64,000 bases of DNA from Saussurea involucrata (GCA_033807775.1 CM066313.1:89971484-90035483), one strand, 5' to 3'. Positions 43,322-55,536 are shown, counted from the stretch's first letter. Numbers and translations: made by a program. The notes: a model not told the origin generated them from the sequence alone.

Positions 43322-45078
43322 TGTAACAACCGGGTTTTATATAGCAAATTTGAAAGTTTAGTGGCTAATGTTAAAAGAATGAAACACAAGTTAAGGGACT
43401 ATTTTGTTATTCTTGTAAAGATAGTTAAGGGTTCTAATCCCTTGGGCAACCCATTTTGTAGAAATCAGTATTATTGTTGGGGGTTTTGAGGTTTGGCGGC
43501 TAAGAGAAAGAAAGGAGAGAAAAAAGAGTGTTCTTGGGAAGAAATCAAGGAAAAGAAGAACCAGAGAAGAAATCAGTAAGGTAATTCTTATCTCTTGTTA
43601 ATTTAGTGTTCTTTTCTTAAGTGGTCTAGATTCTTATGTCTGAAATCAATGATTCAATGAGTTTTCACCCACATTTCCTTAAAAGTGGGTTTTGAGGGTT
43701 TTTGTCCTTGTAAATCGTTTTAATGGAAAGAAAGTGGTTTTAGTGGATGTTTAGGTTTGGTGGATGAACCCTTAGGCTGGTCTAATCAAATTAATGGCTG
43801 AAAACGGGTTTAATGATCACTTTTGTTAACTGTTTTTCGGACAGCCGCAGTTTCCGGACACTGGTGTTTCAGTAGTGTTCGGATGGTTTGCAAGTGTCCG
43901 GGTAGAGTTTGTGAGAGTTACCGGATGGGTATCTTTCCGGATAGTGTGTCCGGAAAGGGTAGAGTCCGGATAGTGTGTCCGGAAAGGGCTAGAGTCCGGA
44001 TAGTGTGTCCGGAAAGGACTAGAGTCCGGATAGTGCGTCCGGAAAGTTCTAAGCATCCGGAAAGTGTTCACTGGTCAGTAAGATTGAACCGTTTAATCTG
44101 ATTCGAATCTAATGCCTTAGGTGTTCGATTGGATTAGCTTGGAGGTAGTTAAGGAGTGCGTTCAGCGTTATCAAGGTGAGTTTTTCTAACTAAAATACGT
44201 GATCTTACGTGTTTTCCAAAGAAAGTGATTATGTGGAAATGCCGGTTATTTTACATGACTTTTACGTAAATGAAAGCTTAATATTTTACTGATCAGGGTA
44301 TGTTTATGAGCATGATTTATTTACAAGCTTTTACGAACGTTATTCCCATGAAAAGTATATTCTACTGAAAAGATTGTTCAGCAAGATGAAACGAATTGTA
44401 AAGTGTATTATAAATCTCATGTTTTATGACTATGATGGTTTATGTGAATGCTATGTGGAGTCGGTCTGCACTGTGGGATCAGAGATAGATCCTCGGGTTC
44501 TGATGATCCCTTGGATATGTATGACAGACTGGTAGGTTGGAATCCGTTTCCTCCTATCCGGTAGAGGGGAGTCCGTGTGGGCTCCGGAAAGGGGAGTCTG
44601 CGTAGGCTCCGGGAAGGGGAGTCTGCGTAGGCTCCGGAAGAGGCGAGAAGGGAACCTACTGGGACCCCGATCGCGGAATGTTTATGTGACCCATTACACA
44701 GTGCAGTACCATGAATGATGTTTATGTGAAGAATGTGAATTGTTTTATAAATGATTTTTTTATAATGTTGATGTACACTGTTTATGGAGGGAGCTCACTA
44801 GACCTCATGGTCTAACCCTCGCTTTTCAAAACTAAAACCTTTTCAGGTAAGCAAATGGTAGAAGGCTCAGGTAAGTGAGCAAGAGCAAGATAGGGAACAT
44901 ATGCAGCTAGAGACAGTGCATGTGCCACTCGTAGCAGTTAGATTATTCTCAGTTGTGTATAGGTTGTTTCCGCCAACCTAAGTGTAGATGGATGAAATGA
45001 GAAATTTTGGGACCTAGTTTTGTAAATCTTATGTTTAAATGCTATGTTTGTTCTATTGTAGATTTTTGGGATGTTACA
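43322..45078 (+). repeat. 5' LTR of element B (1757 bp)
   Basis: Contains tandem 30-bp units (CCGGATAGTGTGTCCGGAAA and on, about 43920-44060) and AGTCTGCGTAGGCTCCGG units (44570-44640). Compared with the 3' LTR it has an extra about 20 bp near 43878-43900, and it lacks a CCGGAAAG-containing segment present near 49668-49685. Confidence 0.92.
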
Positions 45079-45080
45079 AA

Positions 45081-45093
45081 TGGTATCAGAGCC
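45081..45093 (+). other. Primer-binding site of element B
   Basis: TGGTATCAGAGCC, two bases after the LTR end ACA; initiator tRNA-Met type. Confidence 0.9.
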
Positions 45094-48000
45094 ATAGTTT
45101 AAGGGATTTAGGTGACCGGACGGGCCTAAACTTAAACTTGGGAGTAGAAAATCACAACTGAGAATCAGGAAATGCGTTAAGAGGGCACTAATGTAGACAC
45201 AGGAAATGCGTTAGGAGGACACTATTATAGAGATAGGACTAATTGGGTACTGAGGACTGTCATGTAAGGTAAGTTTGAGATTTCACCTTGCCAATGTAAT
45301 TGCGAACTTACAGGTACATGTATGTGCTTAACCTACCTTATTAACCTACCTAGTGTTTATGTCGTGTTCCAGTACGTTAGAATGTCAACGAGATCCCTGA
45401 GGGGTAGACTGAGACCCCTTGTTGGGGAAGTTTCTTAAGAGGTCACTTATGAGGTGATGAATGTATGCATCGTAGAGAAGGAATGTCGTATAGAACGTTA
45501 CGGGTCGTCTAGAGGTAGTTCTTCGTGGTTTCGGGGAAGATGAATGTTTGAGTTTGAGTAGGGCTCCCGTGTCGGGAGAGTCCTAGTTCTAAAAATGATG
45601 GCATAGATCAGTCAGGATGGTAAGGAAAGATTGTGTCGAAATCTTGAAAGTGTCAATGGAGCTCTGACTTCTTAATCGAGCTTTTTGGTGGCAGGGTTAA
45701 TGAAATAAGATGCCTATAGTGAAATGAAACCATGTAGAAGTGGAAAGTGAGATAGTTGTTTAAAACGAAATAATATGAAAGGGTTAAGTAAGTGAGATGT
45801 GGAAAGCGTGTTCAGTAAGTTGTTGCATGACCGAGAGGGCGACCATTGGTCATAGGTAAAGTGTCAAGAGTAAGCTGCATGAGTAAAGCGGGTGACCCTG
45901 TTAGAGTGAGTAGCCTTCAATTGCAGGTAGAGTCTCATGCATGGTGTCCTTTTATGTAACATGAAATTTTCACGATTAAGTTAAAGGTGTAAATATAAAT
46001 TTTGATCAAAATGAGTCAGCATGTGCAAAAGTATGTTTAAAGAAAAGGTGATTTCGCTCACATTGCACAAAGGAATTTCGAGCTTAACGATTTGCAAAGT
46101 ATTTCATTTCTTGATAAGTTAAACTTTTGCAAAAGGTCAGGAAAATGGTTACCTGCATTCTTTTATAACCAAAATGCTTCTTGACCTGTTGATATCATAC
46201 AAATGAGTGTGAGAACCGACTGGTTTACTTTGTGTCGGTAATTCTTTCAAAATTGTGTCATATGAGAAGATTTTCATGTAATATATCACTGGCGTACTAA
46301 CATCGTTCGGATGGAGTAAAATTAAGGTTCACGGAAGATGCTTGCACGCGATTCTCGAATCGTTGTGCAGGGCATTGAAGTTATAAGAGTGATGGGGTTG
46401 GGTGTACCCAAAATGTTCTCAAGTGTTGTTTATTTAAAATGATAAAATGTACGAAATGATTTATCTATTGCGTTGTCATGCATGAAGGCTATGAACTCAC
46501 TAGGTCGTAGGATGTTGCATGTTAAGCTAAGGAAGAACTTCAAGAGTGGAGAAGTGTCGGACAAATCAGGAAAGAATGTTGTAGCCTTAGTATTTGTGTC
46601 CAAGAGGAAAGGTGAACAGGGGTAGAGTCGGAAGTGGATTATAGTGTCGGTTGTATGAGGATTTGCACCCTTGTTCGGTAACTGGAAGTACGGTTGTCAA
46701 GGGACGGTTGTATCCGGAGGAAGGACTCGAAGCCTTCAAGGTGTTGGTTTTTGCAACTCGTTATGAGTAGTGTGGTGAGGAAGAATGAAATGTCTATGGC
46801 GTGGGAGTATGAGTTTCGAGGTGAGCTTGTAATGTTGATGTTACATGAGTAGGTTTCGAAAAGAGGGAGGCAGATCATGAAGTTGATTATGATATGTTGG
46901 AAGGATTAGGTTCCATAAGGAACCCCTGTTATAGAATAAGTTAAGAAGGTAGTTACAGGTTGTCAATTGATGTAGAAGTCGACGGTTGTGTAAGATGGTC
47001 GAGGCCGAAGACTTGAACCAGAAGGTTGAAAGTTGATAGAACACCTTGTAGGGGTGCTAAGAGGATGAGAAGTTTTGTTTTTATTAAGCGTTCTATTTAC
47101 GAAGTATGGAGGGTTCGTAGAATGATGGGGTATGTAACACGAGCGAAGCAAGTGTGTAGATTCTATCGTCCAGTGAGGGACTGTGTCCAGCTTATGTAAG
47201 GTCTCGGGTCGTAAAGGGCGAGCAAGAACGATTACATTTGAGCTCATTGGGAACTAGGGAGTTATAGTTCAGCTAGAGTGAGAAAGGACAAAGTAGCGAG
47301 ATAGACTCGATCGTGTATGCGAGAAAATGTGAAGGCAAGTTCTAATTGTGTGAATGATCATGAGAGATCTGGTCTGCAGTGTGACGTTACAGGCAAAGAG
47401 TATGCGGAGGTGTAATGACAGTAATGGTCAAGTTAAATGTGCCAGCTAGTGTCGTAGTGATGTGATGATTAGAGAGAGAGAAAGCATCAGATGGAAGCCT
47501 TTTTGGGGGTTCGGATAAGGTGTGCGATTTGTTAACCAGAATGTTGGAGCACGTAGGGTGTAAGTGGACGTTGTGGGATGATTATGTTCGGGATAGAATG
47601 ACGGAGTGGTGGTGGGTGGTTACCCAAAGGAGAAACCAAGTGTTTTTAGTTGTAAGAGTCGCTAAGTAAGCATATTTTGGGATCACTGGAAGTTTAAAGG
47701 AGATGATGGGTGTGTTAGTCGAAATGTGGTGGAATAGATGTGAAATCCTTAAGGAGTGTGAGTTGTGGCTTTGTGTGAAAGAATTGTCTGAGAAAGTAAA
47801 AGTTGGAGACTAAAGAACGTGTAGTGACGTCGAACACTAGTGTCGTTTCAAGACGACTTGGTGGAATGCCTTAAGTTAGCATCTTGGTGCAATTGTCTGG
47901 TTATGTAAGCAATGAGGAAGTGATATCAGCATGTGGATAGGTCGGGAGAGAGGGGAAGTAAGGCTTGGTGGGCAGTGCTCTACGCTAACGTGGGGAGGTG

Positions 48001-48930
48001 GAGATGGTTTGTCGGAATAAGTGAGTGAATTGGAAGTAGTAAGCTGGACAGTAATGCCGAAAGGTGCAGTGTTGTGTAGATTGCCACTGGTAAGTGTGCG
48101 AACTTTTGGAAAAAGTATTGAGGAAGGGATGGTGTAGGATTTTGTGCAGGAAAGAAGTGGATGAGACAACTGAATGAGTTAAGGTAGTGACTTTGTGAGA
48201 AATGTTTAAGCAACTTGGTCGTGTAGTGATTAAACTAGTGAAAATAGTATGGTTACTCCTCCCAGTCGAGTGAGGATAACCGGAGTTTTGTTTTATGACT
48301 GAGCGAACGTGGCAAGGAGTGAGGAATTGATGTGTTTCGGGATAAGCTTAATTCGAGTAGGTGAACACTTCAACGATGGGTTTGGAGGTTCCTACCCTTA
48401 GTTACGTATAAGTATGGAGTGGTGAGGTGGTGAGGATATGAGAGATGGTTGACGATCTGGGGTCGAGGTGGTCCGAGAAAGGGAAATGTCATTCTGCTTA
48501 GACGATTGTCGGTTGGGAGAAGTGATCTAGAATGTGCTTGTATTGCGATGAAGGAAACTCTGGGTTGTGAGTTGTCGGAACGTACAGGTTAGCCTTGTGC
48601 CAAGCTGTCAAGTGTGTGTTTGGCCCTTGGTAAATGAACCTCGTGTTGTAGCGGAGGGTTTAGCCGGGTTCCTCCTTAAAGGAAGTATAGATGCATGAGA
48701 AGCCTTAGTAATCTTCGGTTATCAAGATCGATCGAGTAGGAACAGTAGCCTGCGAGTTAGAGTACCGTAAGAATTGAAGGAATTGCACCCAATGTTCCAT
48801 GTCTCGTTTTAATGAAGTGGTTGACCGAGTCAGAAGTGGAATTGCCTTGGGAAAGTGTCAGCTTTGGTGTGGACAGGATACGGATACCCGCATCTTTTCC
48901 CAATAAGGAATTCCGGGGACCGAATTCTTT
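45094..48930 (+). other. Interior of element B, decayed, no coding capacity
   Basis: About 3.8 kb, G-rich, with stops in all frames. The first ATG with gag-like context is near 45381 (MSTRSLRGRLRPLVG), but a stop follows soon. At the 3' end, 48812-48940 reads MKWLTESEVELPWESVSF and then FRGPNSFKG. This resembles the chromodomain-proximal C-terminus of plant gypsy polyproteins (a W-x8-12-W-E spacing ending before the purine tract). No RT or integrase motif is left that I can read. It would need helper proteins to move. Confidence 0.6.
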
Positions 48931-48940
48931 TAAGGGGGAG
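48928..48940 (+). other. Polypurine tract of element B
   Basis: TTTTAAGGGGGAG just before the 3' LTR (TGTAACAACC, 48944). It is the same tract as in element A. Confidence 0.85.
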
Positions 48941-48943
48941 TGT

Positions 48944-50660
48944 TGTAACAACCGGGTTTTAAATAGCAAATTTGAAAGTTTAGTGGCTAATGTTAAAAGA
49001 ATGAAAGATAAGTTAAGGGACTATTTTGTTATTCTTGTAAAGATAGTTAAGGGTTCTAATCCCTAGAGCAACCCATTTTGTAGAAATCAGTATTATTGTT
49101 GGGGGTTTTGAGGTTTGGCGGCTAAGAGAAAGAAAGGAGAGAAGAAAAGAGTGTTCTTGGGAAGAAATCAAGGAAGAGAAGAATCAGAGAAGAAATCAGT
49201 AAGCTAATTCTTATCTCTTGTTAATTTAGTGTTCTTTTCTTAAGTGGTCTAGATTCTTATGTCTGAAATCAATGATTCAATGAGTTTTCACCCACATTTC
49301 CTTAAAAGTGGGTTTTGAGGGTTTTTGTCCTTGTAAATCGTTTTAATGGAAAGAAAGTGGTTTAAGTGGATGTTTAGGTTTGGTGGATGAACCATTAGGC
49401 TGGTCTAATCAAATTAATGGTTGAAAACGGGTTTAATGATCACTTTTGTTAACTGTTTTTCGGACAGCCGTAGTTTTCGGACACTGGTGTTTCAGTAGTG
49501 TCCGGGTAGAGTTTGTGAGAGTTACCGGATGGGTATCTTTCCGGATAGTGTGTCCGGAAAGGGTAGAGTCCGGATAGTGTGTCCGGAAAGGGCTAGAGTC
49601 CGGATAGTGTGTCCGGAAAGGACTAGAGTCCGGATAGTGCGTCCGGAAAGTTCTAAGCGTCCGGAAAGTCTCTGTATCCGGAAAGTGTTCACTGGTCAGT
49701 AAGATTGAACCGTTTAATCTGATTCGAATCTAATGCCTTAGGTGTTCGATTGGATTAGCTTGGAGGTAGTTAAGGAGTTCGTTCAGCGTTATCAAGGTGA
49801 GTTTTTCTAACTAAAATACGTGATCTTACGTGTTTTCCAAAGAAAGTGATTATGTGGAAATGCCGATTATTTTACATGACTTTTACGTAAATGAAAGCTT
49901 AATAATTTACTGATCAGGGTATGTTTATGAGCATGATTTATTTACAAGCTTTTACGAACGTTATTCCCATGAAAAGTATGTTCTACTGAAAAGATTGTTC
50001 AGCAAGATGAAACGAATTGTAAAGTGTATTATAAATCTCATGTTTTATGACTATGATGGTTTATGTGAATGCTAGGTGGAGTCGGTCTGCACTGTGGGAT
50101 CAGAGATAGATCTTCGGGTTCTGATGATCCCTTGGATATGTATGACAGACCGGTAGGTTGGAATCCGTTTCCTCCTATCCGGTAGAGGGGAGTCCGTGTG
50201 GGCTCCAGAAAGGGGAGTCTGCGTAGGCTCCGGGAAGGGGAGTCTGCGTAGGCTCCGGAAGAGGCGAGAAGGGAACCTACTGGGACCCCGATCGCGGAAT
50301 GTTTATGTGACCCATTACACAGTGCAATACCATGAATGATGTTTATGTGAAGAATGTGAATTGTTTTATAAATGATTTTTTTATAATGTTGATGTATACT
50401 GTTTATGGAGGGAGCTCACTAGACCTCATGGTCTAACCCTCTGTAAGAAAATGGTAGAAGGCTCAGGTAAGTAAGCAAGAGCAAGATAGGGAACAGATGC
50501 AGCTAGAGACAGTGCATGTGCCACTCGTAGCAGTTAGATTATAGGTTGTTTCCGCCAACCTAAGTGTAGATGGATGAAATGAGAAATTTTGGGACCTAGT
50601 TTTGTAAATCTTATGTTTAAATGATATGTTTGTTCTATTGTGGATTTTTGGGATGTTACA
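48944..50660 (+). repeat. 3' LTR of element B (1717 bp)
   Basis: Partner of 43322-45078 with the same tandem CCGGA repeats (about 49535-49650). Followed by the TATAT target duplication. Confidence 0.92.
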
Positions 50661-51189
50661 TATATTAATGGAGTGGCTGTGATTAAAAGATGGGAAAAAA
50701 GAAAAAAATGGCAATTTAATGGAACAGACACGGACTCCATTAAATTAGGGGCAAAATGGTAAAAAAAAAACAATCAAATATCAAAAAGCAAATCAATGGA
50801 ACATATCAAATTAGCCTTCAAAATAGTCGATTGATTTACAGAGCTCCCTCCACACTCGTCCTCGCCAAAAACCCATCAAAAACCCTAACTTTACGATTCA
50901 TAACTCATCATCGTCGCCAAATCGGAGCTACACTCGAAATCGATAAGGTTAAACCCCTAACTTTGCGATTCAACACTGATCATCATCGCCAAATCGGAAA
51001 CCTTCAAAAAGCTTCAAACGTGAAATCTTGCTATCGATTCGTTACGAAATTGAAGATTAATAGCGAAACGAAGTTCAAACAAGTTCGAGGATCTGAAATA
51101 GAGGAACAAAACTTCGCAAAATCAATGGATTCATCTTCGATTTTGTTTTACAATCTGATAGTATATGATGAAATGTTTGTTAGGAACAC

Positions 51190-51730
51190 TTATCAAATCA
51201 TATGTGATTAGGAAACAATAGTAAATCATATGTGATCTATAAGACTGTTATATGATATCACTAGTTATTAATCATATATGATCTTGTTTTACAATCTGAT
51301 ATCACTTAGTTATTAATCATATGTGATTTTGTTTTAGTTAGTGAATCATATGTGATCTATAAGACTGTTATCTGATATCACTAGTTATTAATCATATATG
51401 ATATTGTTTTACAATCTGATATCACTTAGTTATTAATCATATGTGATTTTGTTTTAGTAAATCATATGTGATCATATATGATCTTGTTTTACAATCTGAT
51501 ATCACTTAGTTATTAATCATATGTGATTTTGTTTTAGTAAATCATATGTGATCATATATGATCTTGTTTTACAATCTGATATCACTTAGTTATTAATCAT
51601 ATGTGATTTTATTTTATTAAATCATATGTGATCATATATGATCTTGTTTTACAATCTGATATCACTTAGTTATTAATCATATGTGATTTTGTTTTTAGTA
51701 AATCATATGTGTTACAATGAAAAATCATAT
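51190..51730. repeat. 80-bp tandem satellite-like repeat
   Basis: A unit of 80 bp containing ATCATATATGATCTTG, CAATCTGATATCACTTAG and AATCATATGTGAT recurs about five times (starts near 51270, 51390, 51471, 51551 and 51631). One unit is 120 bp. Each unit holds small palindromes (ATCATATATGAT). It lies in the interior of the TIR element split by element B. Confidence 0.88.
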
Positions 51731-51779
51731 GTGATGTGAGGCTTGTCTGATACACATTGGGTTATGTATATATAATCAT

Positions 51780-52500
51780 ATATGATTTGATACATGTTAG
51801 ACAGGTTTGAATGAATCAATGGGAGAATCAGATACTCTTGACCTAGAATCTTGATTTCAAGAATCAATGGCAAAATCAGAATTATTTTCAGATACCAATG
51901 GAAATTCGACCATATTAGACAGGTTTTTGGAAATTGAAAATTCTCAATAGTGTTCATATTCTTGTTCATCGAAGGTGTCAACTAAGAAGGTGATTAATAT
52001 TGAAGATTATGTGTGATTAATTGTTTCTGACTTCACATATCGTTTTCTCTGTAGATTTTGATAAGTTTACAGCCTCCAGAATCAGATTTTCAGTAATATA
52101 TCTTGGGTTTTGGAGTAGATCTAGGTCGACGATGTTCTTCGAGAAGGTGATAATCGATTTTGGATTTCTAATGTGTTTTTGATCGTTTTTGTTCTCCAGA
52201 TCGATTTATATCTTAATTTCGATCACATAGCAATTTTTAGATTTGATTTTGATCGAGAAATAAGTGAGTTTGTGTTGCTGGAAGCACACAGATCGGAAAA
52301 ACGTATCACCGGAATTTGCAAAATTTTCGTCGGAGGATTCATTGTTATCGCAAGTTCTTGGTTATCTCATGTGGTTTGATCTGGACTTAAATTAGAAAAC
52401 GTAAAATGACTCATATACCCTTACCATTTAATTCCATTAATAAATCAAATGGTTGGTTGAGAATGCTCCTCGTGTTTTCTTAAATTGTTACGATTCTCGT
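51780..52500. other. No gene seen; interior of the TIR element
   Basis: Short ORFs (51712-51981 minus, 52173-52379 plus) lack motifs. The text near 52070-52340 has 5'-UTR-like GATCG/TTTTCGTC words and could be a captured gene leader, but nothing is recognisable. Confidence 0.4.
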
Positions 52501-52511
52501 TTGAACCTTCC

Positions 52512-52529
52512 TATATATATATATATATA
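52512..52529. repeat. (TA)n tract between two TIR elements
   Basis: Nine TA units shared as the border of the element on the left (ending TTCC) and the one on the right (starting GGGGTGGGTTC). Confidence 0.9.
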
Positions 52530-54001
52530 GGGGTGGGTTCAAATGAAAACTCATTTTCAATTGTGAACATGAGGACAAGTCACAACCATTGATCAAGATT
52601 TGGAAAACTAATCAATGGTTAAAACTTAATGAAACCAATTAAGAAGTGATCAAGGACAAATATGGAAATTTGAATCAGCGCCTACCATATTTGACTTTTT
52701 ATTTTCTTTTTTAATTAAAAAACTTTTATTCTCTTAAAGTTTAAAATAAATTATCTTAAAAACTACTAATATTTTAATCAAACAAATTGCATCAAAAAAA
52801 CGAGAATTTCGTGCTCTTCGATATGACATCCATCTCGATATAGTTTTTTCTTCATTTTAAACGTTTTTACGTGAAATGCTATGTATGTGTTATATTCGGT
52901 ATGAATATGTATGCACGTTTCTTGCTGTCCATATTCAGTATGAATAACAAAGGGGAACGTTTATTCACTATTCATGACGAATAACAAAGTATTCAAAATG
53001 AATAATATAACATTCAGGATGAATAATACACGAATTCCTGATTCATGTATTATTAAACATGAATCATGTATTATCCACCTTGAAAGTTGTATTATTCATC
53101 CTGAATGATACATTATTCATGATGAATAATATATGAATGACCCTTGAAGGTGTGAACACATGACGCACTCTCTTTTGTTTTCCGATTCACAACCGCGACT
53201 TGGTTTTATTCTTTATGAATATGTATGCACATCTCCAGGTGTCCACATTCAGTATGAATAACAAATGTAAACGTTCATTCACTATTCATGATGAATAATA
53301 CACCATTCAGGGTGAATAATACACGATTCATGAATCGTGTATTATTCACCCTGAATGATGTATTATTCATACTGAATGATACATTATTCATGAAGAATAA
53401 TACATGAGTGACCCGTGAATGTGTGGAGACGTGATGCACTCTCTTTCATTCCTCGGTTCACAATCAAAACTCGATAGGTTCCTGATTCATCTCGATGGGT
53501 GTTGGGTTACGGTAATGAAGAACACGATGCCTTAGGATGTTGAAGAAAGTGTTGTAGAAGGTGATGTCGAGTTACGGACTTACGGTGTCGAGATGTTATA
53601 AACACTTGAATACATAAATATTCATAATGAATATAACACATATATGACATTTCACTTAAAACGGTTGACACAACAAAAAAACTATATCGAGATGGATGTC
53701 ATATCAAAGAGCACGAAATTCTCGTTTTTTATGTAATTTGTTTGATTAAAATATTAGTAATTTTTAAGATAATTTATTTTAAACTTTAAAGGGGGTAAAG
53801 TTTTTAATTAAAAAAGAAAATAAAAAGTCAAATATGGTAGGCGCGAGTTTAAATTATCTTCCATTTTTACCCCTAATCACTTTAATTAATAATTTCAATT
53901 AAAAACTCTATTTAATATGAGTCATTGGATCAATAGAGATGGAAGGACCAAGATTCATCCTCACGTTTACAATTGAATTTGAGTTTTCATTTGAATTTTC
54001 C
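52530..54001. mobile_element. Foldback element with about 340-bp inverted arms, TA-bounded
   Basis: The left arm (52530-52875) and right arm (about 53660-54001) are inverted copies. The ends read GGTTCAAATGAAAACTC and, inverted, GGAAAATTCAAATGAAAACTC. Inside both arms are ATCGAGATGGATGTCATATC and GAGCACGAAATTCTCGT. The centre holds a roughly 300-bp tandem duplication. (TA)n tracts lie on both sides. It has no transposase, so it is a non-autonomous TIR element. Confidence 0.82.
52905..53480. repeat. Tandem duplication with ATTATTCAT hairpins
   Basis: 52910-53190 and 53213-53480 align (TATGAATATGTATGCAC, ACGTTTATTCACTATTCATG, ATGCACTCTCTTT). Each copy is full of ATTATTCATxxTGAATNAT palindromes. 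Confidence 0.75.
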
Positions 54002-54025
54002 TATATATATATATATATATATATA

Positions 54026-54160
54026 TTGTTAACATATTAAAGGAAGTATTTGATTTATAATGTTTTCTATCTTATAAAATTATAAAATAAAAAATGAAAA
54101 GCAAAATAGATAAATAGTCATGGAAGTCTATCATTAACTCTCTCTCCTACATTCTCCTTT
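54026..54160. repeat. Direct repeat X, copy 1 (with 58522-58647)
   Basis: The stretch TTGTTAACATATTAAAGG ... CTACATTCTCCTTT between two (TA)n tracts is nearly the same as 58522-58647, also between two (TA)n tracts. A 9-bp indel is seen at about 54093. Confidence 0.85.
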
Positions 54161-54594
54161 ATATATATATATATATGGGCTTAATCAAATAAGAACTAAT
54201 TAGTTTGTGGTAACTGTAAGAACCAATATTAGCCACTCATTTAAAATAATTAATATTATTTTTAAAATAAAGTAAAAGGATAATTTGGTAAATTAACAAT
54301 TTGGATTTTTTTTAAATTATAAATCAAATCATTAATTACTCAATCTGCAGTTACCTTATTAATTCAAAATTACCCTACTTACAATTTGAAACACATGAAA
54401 CCCACACCTCTCCATTTTTCCTCCCTTCATCCCTACCAATAATTTGCAGATTCTCAATTCTGGGTTTTCATATAATCATCATTTTAGCTTATGGGTGTGT
54501 TTCAATTTCCCATTTTTATCTTTCAATATTTTAGAAACTGTGTTTCAATGGATACAAATAGCATCTTCTCCAACACCTCTCTGGTGGTTCTGGA

Positions 54595-54801
54595 ATGCTA
54601 GGGCTTGAAATGTCATTAAGCCATCATCATCAACAGCAGCAACAGCAACACCCACTACAAAACCCTAATTTCCTCCACCAGCAACCACCGTTCCCCACCG
54701 CCGTGTTTTATCTCCAAGAGAAGGGTGTGAATCGCCGGAAAATCGGGTCAAAACAATTCATTTTTAAGTCGATTTTCTGCTGCGTTTTGTACATTTTCTA
54801 G
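54595..54801 (+). pseudogene. Captured 5' gene fragment, Gln/His-rich
   Basis: An ORF of 68 codons starts MLGLEMSLSHHHQQQQQ, followed by Pro/Gln/Asn-rich text (HPLQNPNFLHQQPPFPTAVF). It has a plausible plant leader before it. The composition suits the N-terminus of a plant transcription factor, but I cannot name it. It ends without a domain and lies within a TIR element, so I read it as a captured first-exon fragment (Pack-type), not a working gene. Confidence 0.45.
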
Positions 54802-54949
54802 TAATATTTTCCTGCGGTGTTTTGGACTATTAATAGCCGATTTTAGTCGAGAATCGCTGCTGCGTTTTATGCGATTAATAGTCGATTTAAGTCGTAAAAT
54901 TCTGCTGCGTTTTGGCGATTTATAGACAATTTTAGACCTAGTTTTAGGA

Positions 54950-55275
54950 ATACAATGGGTATCACAACGGGTATCACAACACGTATAGTGGGTATCACGT
55001 TTAGTATCACTGTGGTATCACACATGGGGTATCACAGTGTTCCTTTACTAAGTGTATCACAAAATATCATGTGGTATTGCTTTACTAAGTGTATCAAATT
55101 ATGTTTTTTTCTTTAGTTTCGTTATGTTGTTAAGGGTATCACAGTGGGTATCACATTGGTATTACAGATGTTCTTGGAGTATTACCAAAGTAATGAATGT
55201 GATGCTGAATTGGATGGCAATGGGTATCACAGTGGTATCACAAAAGTTCTTGTATGTATTTTCGGTATCACAATT
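54950..55275. repeat. Interspersed GTATCACA words
   Basis: The octamer GTATCACA or GGTATCAC occurs more than ten times in about 320 bp, at irregular spacing, inside the TIR element. Confidence 0.7.
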
Positions 55276-55441
55276 GGCCGGAGAGAGAGAGGAGAGAGGA
55301 TATTTTACAATACCTAAAATGCCCTTTTATTTAAATTTCAAACAAAATTACCAAAACTAATAATTTCCTAATTTATAGCTTAATATGTGGCTCACATTAG
55401 TTCTTACAGTTACCACAAAATAACTAGTTCTTCCTTGAATG

Positions 55442-55444
<3 letters not shown>

Positions 55445-55536
<92 letters not shown>
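55445..55536. repeat. (TA)n microsatellite, about 90 bp
   Basis: A pure AT repeat between the ends of two TIR elements. The Ile-Tyr ORFs through it are artefacts. Confidence 0.97.

Larger units (their letters stand above)
43322..50660 (+). mobile_element. Complete non-coding LTR element 'B' (Ty3/gypsy-like LARD), 7339 bp
   Basis: Two direct LTRs (43322-45078 and 48944-50660) start TGTAACAACCGGG and end GGATGTTACA. They are flanked by a perfect TATAT duplication (43317-43321 and 50661-50665). The primer site and purine tract place it on the plus strand. Interior ORFs are all short. LTR ends, spacing, the start of the interior and the C-terminal tail resemble element A at 10246-17699, so the two are related families. 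LTRs differ by several substitutions and small indels, so it is older than A. Confidence 0.9.
43256..52511. mobile_element. TIR element of about 1.9 kb, split by LTR element B
   Basis: The right end, read inward, is GGAAGGTTCAAACGAGAATC, next to a (TA)n tract at 52512. The left end is GGCGGGGTCAACGAGGAGCG at 43256. Removing element B (43322-50660 and one TATAT copy) joins the two parts into about 1.9 kb. Its left interior (43280-43321 and 50666-50760) is similar, in inverted orientation, to the element at 59737-60601, which has the same end type. No transposase is encoded. The left border is less certain because no (TA)n lies there. Confidence 0.55.
54177..55444. mobile_element. TA-bounded TIR element with a captured gene fragment
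   Basis: The left end contains TTTGTGGTAACTGTAAGAAC (from 54209) and the right end has the same text inverted (to about 55425), giving TIRs of about 60 bp. (TA)n tracts flank both sides. The interior holds a gene-like leader and start (54595-54801) and a run of GTATCACA words (54955-55270). No transposase is seen. Confidence 0.8.

Noticed and set aside
43823..44101. 92-aa ORF with VCPERARVRI repeats, and its opposite-strand partner
   Set aside because: It is a translation of the tandem CCGGA repeats inside the LTR of element B.
51190..51730. Regularly spaced repeats like a CRISPR array
   Set aside because: The units are contiguous, there are no unique spacers, and the context is a plant transposon.
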